From assembly GCF_014651675.1 (NCBI RefSeq), contig NZ_BMXI01000009.1, positions 169,879-233,878 on the forward strand: a stretch of DNA of 64,000 nt, in the 5' to 3' direction. This DNA comes from Roseibacillus persicicus. GTDB lineage: Bacteria; Verrucomicrobiota; Verrucomicrobiia; Verrucomicrobiales; Akkermansiaceae. The notes beneath the pieces were generated by a model. It had not been told where the DNA came from, did no database searches, and worked only from the letters and a program-made list of their open reading frames with translations. The position numbers were made by a program, and so were the translations under genes. Of this stretch, positions 9,573 to 16,832 are shown in pieces. Each line of letters begins with the position of its first letter. Positions within the stretch are counted from its first letter, which is position 1.

Positions 9573-12428
9573 TTACTCGGGCTTGAGTTCGATCTGAATG
9601 GCGCGGTCTTTGGTTAGAAACTTGTCTGCCAGGGCATTGATCTCTTCCAAAGTGATGTCGCCATAGTCCTTGTTGCGACCACGGGCCCAATCAATACGCT
9701 TGGGCTCCGCCTGCGAGCGGGACAGGACCGTGCCGAGCCAGTAGCCATTGTCGCGCTCGACTTCCTCCAGTTGGGAGAGCACGGGATTGAGTGCGCGCTC
9801 CAGTTCGTCCTCGGTTGCTCCTTTTTCTGCGAGTTCCGCACCGAGGTCCAAAGTGATGGTATTGATTGTTTTGAGATCCTCGGGCTTGGCGATCGAGTAT
9901 CCGAGGAGGAAGCCGAAGTCGGGCATGCTGTCGGAAGGCTGCGACTGGGAACTTGGCGAATAGGTGGCTCCCAATTCTTCCCGAATCTTTTCCCGCATCC
10001 GGTTTCCCAGGATGTCGGCTAGAATGTTGAGGCGTCGGGCAGTGGAAATATCGTCGCCGACTCCTTGGGTCTTCCAGAGTAACATAGCGGCCGCTTTGGG
10101 GATTTGGGACTCGTAGGTGAAAGCCTTTTCCTGAGGGGTGTTGGGGAAGGCGATATTCATCTCCGTCGAATAGTCTTTGGCCTGCTCCGCACGCTTGGGG
10201 AGAGCTCCAAAGGTCTTGAGAAGAGACTCACGCAAGGACGCAGGGTCAAAGTCTCCCACGATGCTCAGCTCGAGGTAGTCTTCCTTGAGTTGCGTCGTGA
10301 TCCATGACTTCACGTCTTCTTCCGTGTAGGAGAGGGCTTTCTCGAGGGGCGGGATAACGTAGCGTGGATCGTCCCCATGCAGCCATTGGCTCATCTTGGC
10401 CTGCGCGCCGCCCATATCATGGCGCAGTTGGTCATACATGTCGGGAAGGGCCTTACGGAACTGTCGGAGGGCTTCCTCGCGGTAGCCGAGGTCGGTGAGG
10501 TAGGCGCACATCAGCTGCAGCTGCAACTCGAGGTCTTCGGGGGTCGCGCGTCCGGACAGCGCAAAGGCCGTCTCGTCGATTCCGAATCCGGCCCCTACAT
10601 TGCGCCCGGCCAGGATGCGCTGAAGGTCATCCTCCGAGTGCTCGCCGAGGCCACCGGCATTGAGAAGGGCTCCAGCAAGCTGGTCGAGACCAGGCTTGTC
10701 CTTGGGCATGGTTGCCTTGCCCCCTCCGAAGCGGGCGACGAGGCTGATGGAGTTCTTTTGAAACTCGGTGCGCTTGAAGTTGACGCGCACCATGTTGGAA
10801 AGAACCAGTTGGGTCACGTCGAGATCCTCGATGCGGCTTTCGGAGACCACTGTGCCGGGTTCTCCAAAGTTGGTGTAGGCAAAGGCGACCATTTCTTCCT
10901 CTGCTTTGGGCTCAACTTTCTCGTTCTGGCTTTGCTCATAGAGCCCGAGAAGCTTTGCCTTCGTTTCGTCGGATTCTTTGGCAGTGGTCAGGATTAGGGT
11001 GAGGTCCGGAGTGTCCCAGAATTGCTTGAAAGCTTCGTGACAAGCCTCGGGGGTCAAGGTCAGGAGGCCGGACTTGGCAATGCGGAGATCGACTTCGGGG
11101 GAGGAAAGGGACTTGAGGTCGTTGATGGATGAAATCACTTCCATGGCCAGCGCGGACGATTGCTTGGTTGCCTCGCGTTCCACTGCCTGCTCGTAGGCGT
11201 TCAGGAGGTTGGCCTTCACTTCCTCGAATTCAGATTTGGTGAAGCCGTGCTCAAGGGCGCGCCGGAATTCCTGCTCCAGAATGGAGACCGCATCCTCCCA
11301 ACGGTTCTCGGCGGCGGTCACGTCGATGGACCCAAAGTCGAGGGTCTGGAACCAGATGCCGCGCGAGGCACTGCCGTTTTGGATAGGAGAGTTTTCTTCT
11401 TTGGCCAAAATGGAAAAGCGGCGGGAAAGCATCGCGTGGGCAATGGCCAAGGGCTGCTTCTCCAGACGAACCGCGATGGAGTCCGACTTGGGTTCAGCAG
11501 CTTCAATCTTGAGAAGTGACAAGTCATCGCTAGGGACCTCGGGGTCAGAAAAGACCACGGCGCGGAATCCGGTGCCGCTGGGAATCTCGCCAAGGTCGGG
11601 TTCTGGAGCAGGCTTTTCTGGGTTTTTCAATCCCGCGAAGGTCTCTTTAATACGCTTCTCCATCTCCGTGATTTCGATATCACCGACGACCACAAAGGTC
11701 ATTTTACTAGGAACGTAGTAGTCGTCATAGAAGGCGACAAAGCGTTCGCGGACTGCGTTCTTAATGACCTCCTCGATCCCGATCGGGAAGCGGTTCGTGA
11801 TGAGAGAATTTGGCATCAGAAACTCGAACTGCTGTTCCATCAGGCGAGTCTGAATCGAGTCGCGGGAATTCTTTTCCGACAAAATCACGCCGCGCTCTTT
11901 GTCGATTTCCTCGCTCTTGAGAAGAGCCCCGTCAGCGAAATCCTGCATTACGGTAAAGGCCAGTTTGAGAGTGGGCTCCGCAAGGTTGGGGAGGTCGAGC
12001 ATGTAGACCGTTTCATCGAAAGAGGTGTAAGCATTCGCGTGGGCCCCAAAGGCGATTCCGAGTCGCTCCATCTGGGGGATGAGCTGCTTGGGGTCCGGGA
12101 AATTGCGTGAACCATTGAAGACCATGTGCTCCAGAAAGTGGGCCACACCGCGCTGGTCATCGGCCTCATAGAGTGAGCCTGCGTCGATGTGCATCCGGAG
12201 GGAGACGCGCTTGGGAGGTTCCGCGTTTTTGACGATCACATAGCGCATGCCGTTCTCTAGGGCGCCAAAGGTGAAGCGGTCGCTGGCAGGAATGTCTCCG
12301 GTTTCGTGAGGCCATGCGGCGCGGGGGGCGGTGGCGAACTCTTTCTTCTCATCTGCCGGCAAAGAGCTGGAAAAAGAGAGAATCGTGGTCAAACAGAGGG
12401 CCGAGAAGCTCGGCAGAATCGATTTCAT
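9573..12428 (-). CDS. Secreted M16 family zinc peptidase (pitrilysin/PqqL-like)
   Basis: A 951-residue protein with a signal peptide (residues 1-25). The inverted zinc motif HxxEH is present as HFLEHM near residues 93-98, with the third ligand Glu about 75 residues later in the DKERGVILSE region. It has the duplicated M16 layout: active N-terminal half, inactive middle domain (about 205-400) and a second half (about 520-940) ending in the usual DITLEEINALADKFL segment. The length fits single-chain periplasmic M16 peptidases. It degrades peptides outside the cytoplasm; substrate unknown. Transcribed alone, away from tRNA-Leu. Confidence 0.92.
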   Translation of the reverse strand: MKSILPSFSALCLTTILSFSSSLPADEKKEFATAPRAAWPHETGDIPASDRFTFGALENGMRYVIVKNAEPPKRVSLRMHIDAGSLYEADDQRGVAHFLEHMVFNGSRNFPDPKQLIPQMERLGIAFGAHANAYTSFDETVYMLDLPNLAEPTLKLAFTVMQDFADGALLKSEEIDKERGVILSEKNSRDSIQTRLMEQQFEFLMPNSLITNRFPIGIEEVIKNAVRERFVAFYDDYYVPSKMTFVVVGDIEITEMEKRIKETFAGLKNPEKPAPEPDLGEIPSGTGFRAVVFSDPEVPSDDLSLLKIEAAEPKSDSIAVRLEKQPLAIAHAMLSRRFSILAKEENSPIQNGSASRGIWFQTLDFGSIDVTAAENRWEDAVSILEQEFRRALEHGFTKSEFEEVKANLLNAYEQAVEREATKQSSALAMEVISSINDLKSLSSPEVDLRIAKSGLLTLTPEACHEAFKQFWDTPDLTLILTTAKESDETKAKLLGLYEQSQNEKVEPKAEEEMVAFAYTNFGEPGTVVSESRIEDLDVTQLVLSNMVRVNFKRTEFQKNSISLVARFGGGKATMPKDKPGLDQLAGALLNAGGLGEHSEDDLQRILAGRNVGAGFGIDETAFALSGRATPEDLELQLQLMCAYLTDLGYREEALRQFRKALPDMYDQLRHDMGGAQAKMSQWLHGDDPRYVIPPLEKALSYTEEDVKSWITTQLKEDYLELSIVGDFDPASLRESLLKTFGALPKRAEQAKDYSTEMNIAFPNTPQEKAFTYESQIPKAAAMLLWKTQGVGDDISTARRLNILADILGNRMREKIREELGATYSPSSQSQPSDSMPDFGFLLGYSIAKPEDLKTINTITLDLGAELAEKGATEDELERALNPVLSQLEEVERDNGYWLGTVLSRSQAEPKRIDWARGRNKDYGDITLEEINALADKFLTKDRAIQIELKPE

Positions 12429-12706
12429 GGTAGATTTCTAGCCCCAAGCGACACCGAGCGCACGAATCATTTTTTTGATTCGAAAAATCCCGTGCTGTTC
12501 CGCTCCAGCAGGATTGAGACCGGAAACTCACAGAAATCAAGTGGCAGCGTGAAAGGGCCGGAGGGCCGGAGGGGCGGGGGGAGGGCGAGAGTTCCCTATA
12601 TTCGGCGACGGCAGGTGCCTCATTCAGTAAATTCTTGGGACCCCCCGATGATTTCAGGTTGATTCGTGGGCGTAATCATGATTCTTTCCCCGCCTACCTG
12701 CAACGT

Positions 12707-12789
12707 GCGCACGTGGCGGAATTGGTAGACGCGCTGTCTTCAGGCGGCAGTGCCCTTTGGGCGTGGAGGTTCGACTCCTCTCGTGCGCA
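12707..12789 (+). tRNA. tRNA-Leu(CAG)
   Basis: The acceptor arms GCGCACG (12707-12713) and CGTGCGC (12782-12788) pair fully, with discriminator A at 12789 and no encoded CCA. The D arm is GCG/CGC with TTGGTAGA in the loop; the anticodon stem is CTGTC/GGCAG with loop TTCAGGC, giving anticodon CAG. A long variable arm (GTGCCCTTTGGGCGT) and the T-loop TTCGACT confirm the leucine class. The mobile region begins at its 3' end. I did not find a second copy of the tRNA 3' end in the window. Confidence 0.95.
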
Positions 12790-12834
12790 CTTTATCTTCA
12801 ATGGGTTACGAATATTTCGCCTTCGAAATTGGCG

Positions 12835-12922
12835 AGTGACAACACCAAGTGACAACACCCCTTCCCTCGAAGAGCTGTTAGATTTGCCCTGAGGTCGAAC
12901 CTCTACGCTTGAGGTTCGAGGT
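12835..12922. repeat. Tandem 13-bp repeat and 12-bp inverted repeat beside tRNA-Leu
   Basis: AGTGACAACACC occurs at 12835-12846 and again at 12848-12859 (13-bp period). At 12892-12922 AGGTCGAACCTC and GAGGTTCGAGGT form an inverted repeat with one mismatch and a seven-base loop. Both lie between the tRNA 3' end and the excisionase-like gene, so they are candidates for arm-type or excisionase binding sites of an attachment site. The hairpin lacks a T run and is a poor terminator. Confidence 0.5.
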
Positions 12923-12952
12923 TTCAGCTCGAAAAAGCCCGCTTAAGATTAC

Positions 12953-13198
12953 GTGGAAGATTCGCAATTTTCAGGTGTTTATCAGCAGATTGAGCCGCTC
13001 ACAATCCGGCTCCCGAGAAGCGGCGAGCGTTGCCCTTGGACTGGCTTGACTCGCTCTGCTCTCAATGAGCTAATTTTGCCATGTAAAGCCAATGGGTATT
13101 CACCTCCCGTCAAATCCAAAGTCATTAAAGCTGCTGGGCGCTCAAGAGGAATTCGTCTGGTGAGTTTTCAAAGCTTGAAATCCTATCTGGGTTGCTAA
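12953..13198 (+). CDS. Small DNA-binding protein, excisionase/AlpA-like
   Basis: 81 residues from a GTG start. The core GERCPWTGLTRSALNELILP followed by PPVKSKVI and GIRLVSFQSLKSYL is a winged-helix-like layout that I associate with small regulators found near integrases in this phylum. This suggests a recombination directionality factor or promoter-acting regulator of the island, and its position about 160 bases from tRNA-Leu fits. No full integrase is next to it; the nearest related genes are the broken one near 24.5 kb and the short one at 50.0 kb. Family call is by pattern memory, not by search. Confidence 0.55.
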   Translation: MEDSQFSGVYQQIEPLTIRLPRSGERCPWTGLTRSALNELILPCKANGYSPPVKSKVIKAAGRSRGIRLVSFQSLKSYLGC

Positions 13199-13213
13199 CA
13201 TTCGTTGGAAAGA

Positions 13214-14341
13214 ATGAAGCTACCTCCTCCCTCGGCAGCGTTCCTCGATTATGCCGAGGATCATGGCCCTGTCGTAACGGAGTTCGATCAATTCACACAG
13301 GTGATTTCTCTTCCTGCTTTGATTGCAGCATCAGGTCGGGCGAGGAGTTTTAAGGAGCATGTGAATAGCCGTGGTAAGGAATTCTTATCTGCCGGATGCC
13401 ACTATATTGAAAACAATGTAACCGACGCACAGGCGGCCCAGAGTGATGAGGGATTCTGCTTCACTATTTTTGATGTCGTTCCTTTTCAGCTCATCGATAT
13501 TTTTTCTTTGGCTCTCTCTGCGCCGTCCTTCTTTGCGGAGATCGGTGACTCAAAGCTCGAGGATTTGGGGAGAGTGCGTGCTCGCGAGAAACCTGCGGGT
13601 TATGGATTTTTTCGGAAGAACCCTGAGGAAGCTCTTCTCGTTCGTTCGGAGCTCGCTTACCCACTTTGTCCCGTTCGAGAAGAGGCTGCACTCTATTTCA
13701 CAGGATTAGCGTTGGATGCCATTTGGTCGCACGAGCTGTCTCATGCATTTATGGGGCATCTCGATTATGCTTCCGAAAATCTGGGAGTCCGAGCACTCAA
13801 CGAGCTTCCAGATGAGAACGGTAGTCTTCGACAAATGCCTTTGGAGGCTGAGGCGGATCGGTTTTCGGCACAGACTATTTTACAAGGGTCTTTTGGATCG
13901 ACTCCCTATTTACCTCTCAATTTGCGAGGGTTGCCAGTTGAGAGTCGTGTGAAGGCGGCGTTCGTAACCTCAGCGGTACTCACTTGGTTTTGGGCCTATT
14001 TGCAGCGTATTGACCGGACTTTTGATGGTTTCGACCCTTACGAAAGGGGAGGTCACCCTCCTCCGCTCGCACGTTTGCATCTCGCCTTCGAAGGGAACCG
14101 TGATTTTCTGAAGTTACTAGGTTGGAAGACAAGCTCCATCGAAGAACTTACTTTGCAGGCCATGCAGGAGCTAGAGAATCTAGCTTCGTCTAAGGATTGG
14201 TTTGCCATTTTGCATCCAGAGACAGTTTTCTCCGAGAAGGGCCGCCAATTTAACAAAGACATTAAAGAAATCATGGGACATGAATTTCGGCAGATGCATC
14301 AGGAGCTTGAGACTTACCGTTACCAACCAAAGGATAAGTGA
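13214..14341 (+). CDS. Putative zinc metallopeptidase (HExxH, M48-like arrangement)
   Basis: About 375 residues from ATG 13214; a TTG at 13205 adds three. The zinc motif HELSHAFMGH is near residue 180, and the Glu/Asp-rich LEAEADRFSAQT follows about 35 residues later, as in M48-like peptidases (HExxH plus ExxAD). There is no signal peptide; one moderately hydrophobic stretch (VTSAVLTWFWAYLQ, about 255-268) could touch a membrane. It lies between the excisionase-like gene and a divergent pair (unknown protein and sigma-like protein). Substrate unknown. Confidence 0.55.
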   Translation: MKLPPPSAAFLDYAEDHGPVVTEFDQFTQVISLPALIAASGRARSFKEHVNSRGKEFLSAGCHYIENNVTDAQAAQSDEGFCFTIFDVVPFQLIDIFSLALSAPSFFAEIGDSKLEDLGRVRAREKPAGYGFFRKNPEEALLVRSELAYPLCPVREEAALYFTGLALDAIWSHELSHAFMGHLDYASENLGVRALNELPDENGSLRQMPLEAEADRFSAQTILQGSFGSTPYLPLNLRGLPVESRVKAAFVTSAVLTWFWAYLQRIDRTFDGFDPYERGGHPPPLARLHLAFEGNRDFLKLLGWKTSSIEELTLQAMQELENLASSKDWFAILHPETVFSEKGRQFNKDIKEIMGHEFRQMHQELETYRYQPKDK

Positions 14342-14367
14342 ATGGGCTATCGTGTTGTAGATGCTTT

Positions 14368-15393
14368 CTAACCGTGATTCGGGATATCAAAGAACCAGAC
14401 TTTCTTGGCTAAGCCATCAAGGTCACGGGCTAGGCTTTCTTCCCACGTTCTTCGGGGTGTGGGAGCACGAACGTTAAGTGATGTGATTTTTTTGAGGCGT
14501 TCCGGTTTGTAGGAGTTCATCGACAAGATCTGTTTGGGGAATGCTTGTTTGCGAGAACTCAACTTGTCTTCTAGCAAGCTCATTATTTCTTCTCTGTCGT
14601 CTTTGAGGTAGGCCTTGTCCCGAATTGCTACGAAGCAGGTATCGATACCAGGTCCACGATCTACTTCAACGTAGCCTTCTTCGGGAATGGTGATGACTTT
14701 TTTTCCTGCATCCAAATTATGGCCCGAGCTTGGGTTCTTTAATTTGAGAGAGTTCACAGGGTAGAGTTCAACTGGCTTTTTACCGAGACAAGTTAGCCAA
14801 GCGACAAAAAGGTGTTCGTCCTCCTTGCAATGCATCTCGATTTGCAGGGCTTCTCCTTCTTCGATACTACCCTTCCTTTGCAGGCTTGAGATAATGTCCC
14901 AAGGAGTGATGAGGCGGATTTCAAATCCGGCTCTCATTTGCTGTTCGTGGCGTTGTAAAAACTGCTCAGTAATTTCCTTGAGAACCTGTTCTAACTCTTC
15001 CTTCTTGCCTTTGGGGGGCAGAAAATGAATTTCAATATGCTCTGCGAATTTGACCGATTTTTCACGTTGGATTTTGTATTCGATGAGGGCTTCATGAAAG
15101 CCTTTTGGACCAAAGAGTGTTTTGAACCACTTGTTACCCTTTCCGTTCCAGAGCGGGCTGAGCAAATCCGTGACTTGCCTCGCAATGGTTGCGGCTTCTT
15201 GATTGGGTTTGTCGAGGTAAGTGGCCACGGCAAGAAGGCAAAGTGCGTTAATGCCAGCTGTCCCATTTCGGGGCAGTGCTGAGTCCGAGAGGTCAATAGG
15301 AAGTAGACCGCTTCTATCGTAGCCGATACTTTCGAAGAGCCACCCTTCTTCAAAGCGGTCCTTTGCGATCTTAATTTGCAAAATTTTCTTCAT
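14368..15393 (-). CDS. Protein of unknown function, DUF4384-like middle segment
   Basis: A 341-residue soluble protein with no signal peptide. The part around residues 195-280 (LYPVNSLKLKNPSSG... then IPEEGYVEVDRGPGIDTCFVAIRDKAYL) resembles the beta-rich DUF4384 pattern, in which a value is formatted and compared and which often accompanies caspase-like or kinase signalling proteins. The N-terminal 90 residues and the basic C-terminus are unassigned. It is transcribed away from the sigma-like gene, with about 108 bases between starts that probably hold both promoters. The resemblance is weak. Confidence 0.45.
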   Translation of the reverse strand: MKKILQIKIAKDRFEEGWLFESIGYDRSGLLPIDLSDSALPRNGTAGINALCLLAVATYLDKPNQEAATIARQVTDLLSPLWNGKGNKWFKTLFGPKGFHEALIEYKIQREKSVKFAEHIEIHFLPPKGKKEELEQVLKEITEQFLQRHEQQMRAGFEIRLITPWDIISSLQRKGSIEEGEALQIEMHCKEDEHLFVAWLTCLGKKPVELYPVNSLKLKNPSSGHNLDAGKKVITIPEEGYVEVDRGPGIDTCFVAIRDKAYLKDDREEIMSLLEDKLSSRKQAFPKQILSMNSYKPERLKKITSLNVRAPTPRRTWEESLARDLDGLAKKVWFFDIPNHG

Positions 15394-15501
15394 CTAATAC
15401 GTCCTGTGTTTCTCTCTAAGAAGTCTACGGGAAGTTCACCGGAAGTCTAGGGTGAGGTCGTGTTACGGAGTCTGAGCAGTCTCGACAGGCTCTCCGTTGC
15501 A

Positions 15502-16170
15502 ATGAAGAAAACAACTGGAGACGGAAACAATGTTGCTGAAGAAGAGGAAAAGGGGCTTCCTGTGGATGATGCGTTTTGGATTTATTTCACAGACGAAGAG
15601 AGCCAGAGTTTTCTCAGAAATTTCCTGCGGAAGACTTTCCCTAGACTCACTGAGGAGGACATCGAAGACGTTGTAGCTGACATCAAGCTAAAGTATGCGA
15701 AGTCAGGGGCGAGGCGTCATGAGGTGCTCGGCTTTTCTGTGCTGGCGTGTCTTGCTCGGAGGGCGGCTATCGATTATGTGCGTCGTCTTAACCGGAAGAG
15801 AGCTGGAGGAGGAGTTTTCCACGACTCAATCGAGGATTCTGAGGGGATTCTCAACTTGGCGGCAGATCCAATTGTGGACCAAAACCGTTTAGATCGATTG
15901 GAGGAGTTCTCGAACCTCTTGGGGTTGGCCAAGCCTCAGTGTAACGGAAAACCGCTGATGGTTGTGAATGCTCTTCAGCGATGGCTCCAAGGAGGTTGTT
16001 CGTCTGATTATTGGACTGATTTTTTGCTTCCTGAAGAAGTGGAAGAATTCATGAAGCTGAAGAAGGGGGTGAGTCTTGCCGGTAAGGCTTCGCCTGCTTT
16101 TTGCGCAGTGAAGAAGATTCTTCGAGAAATTTTGGAGAAGAAGGGGATGAGCGAGGATTCAGCCGCTTAG
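15502..16170 (+). CDS. ECF-type sigma-70-like protein at the head of the conjugation operon
   Basis: About 222 residues from ATG 15502 (MKKTTGDG); a GTG at 15460 would prepend 14 residues. The segment FLRNFLRKTFPRLTEEDIEDVV...VLACLARRAAIDYVRRLNRKR (about 35-110) has the region-2 layout of ECF sigma factors, including DxxQ-like and IDYVRR elements. The C-terminal part (about 170-215) could be a degenerate region 4 but has no clear helix-turn-helix. It lies 42 bases before the VirB2-like gene on the same strand, so control of conjugation genes is a reasonable guess. It could also be a plasmid regulator unrelated to sigma activity. Confidence 0.5.
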   Translation: MKKTTGDGNNVAEEEEKGLPVDDAFWIYFTDEESQSFLRNFLRKTFPRLTEEDIEDVVADIKLKYAKSGARRHEVLGFSVLACLARRAAIDYVRRLNRKRAGGGVFHDSIEDSEGILNLAADPIVDQNRLDRLEEFSNLLGLAKPQCNGKPLMVVNALQRWLQGGCSSDYWTDFLLPEEVEEFMKLKKGVSLAGKASPAFCAVKKILREILEKKGMSEDSAA

Positions 16171-16211
16171 GAGAGTATGGGCCTGTATTGATGGCCTGAG
16201 AATAGAATACT

Positions 16212-16493
16212 ATGAATACAATAATTGAATTATTCTTTGACCCTAGCTTAGCGCTTTTGGCGCAGGCGCAGGCGGAGTTGGAGACTGGACTGGGTGGAGT
16301 TCTTCGCCTGTTGAGAATGGTTAGCTATCTGTTGTCAGTAATGGCGCTCATTATAGGCGGTATTATGTTTGGAACGGGCAGGACTGAAGCAGCACTGTTC
16401 GGAGTAACAGCATCAGGGATTTTGGCTCTGGCTCCAAGCATCGTGAACTTTGCTTTTTCTGAAACAGACGGAGAACTCGCAATTCCTGACTAG
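16212..16493 (+). CDS. VirB2/TrbC-like pilin subunit
   Basis: 93 residues with two hydrophobic helices (about 12-20 weak, 38-55 and 62-82) separated by a short charged turn (GTGRTEAAL), the layout of type IV secretion pilins. It is the first structural gene of the operon and is followed three bases later by the VirB3-like gene. Sequence identity to known pilins is low, so the call rests on size, topology and position. Confidence 0.7.
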   Translation: MNTIIELFFDPSLALLAQAQAELETGLGGVLRLLRMVSYLLSVMALIIGGIMFGTGRTEAALFGVTASGILALAPSIVNFAFSETDGELAIPD

Positions 16494-16496
16494 GAG

Positions 16497-16832
16497 ATGA
16501 AAAGCTCGATTCAAGTTCACCCGGTCATTTCGGGTGAGAGCCAAGGCCCCACTGCGTGGGGCCTTTCTGTTCGACAGACCTTTGTTTTCGGTGGCTCCGT
16601 TGCCGTCGGGTTTGTCGCCTACTCGCTTCTCGCGAAGCTGGGTGTTGGGAGCATGATTGCTCTCATTGTCGCGGGTCTATTCCCGCTGATTGTCTTCCTC
16701 TACTTCCTAACCTTGGTGGTGAGGAAGCCTGCCACTTACGCCCGAAATTGGCGGGAGTGGCAACATCTTCGGCTTTCTCAAAAGCCACTTCTTGAAATTC
16801 AAATTCATACGCAGAAAAATCATGAAATTTAA
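16497..16832 (+). CDS. VirB3/TrbD-like inner-membrane protein
   Basis: 111 residues with two adjacent membrane helices (about 28-48 and 52-75) and the family signature of a short N-terminal segment and a basic tail (RKPATYARNWREWQHLRL). VirB3 sits at the inner membrane with VirB4 and helps assemble the pilus. The end overlaps the VirB4 start by 11 bases. Conserved position between VirB2 and VirB4 supports the call. Confidence 0.75.
   Translation: MKSSIQVHPVISGESQGPTAWGLSVRQTFVFGGSVAVGFVAYSLLAKLGVGSMIALIVAGLFPLIVFLYFLTLVVRKPATYARNWREWQHLRLSQKPLLEIQIHTQKNHEI

Noticed and set aside
12428..12706. G-rich stretch near 12550-12595 as a regulatory element
   Set aside because: A purine-rich, GGGCCGGAGG-type run is visible but no stem, start or known motif supports a function.
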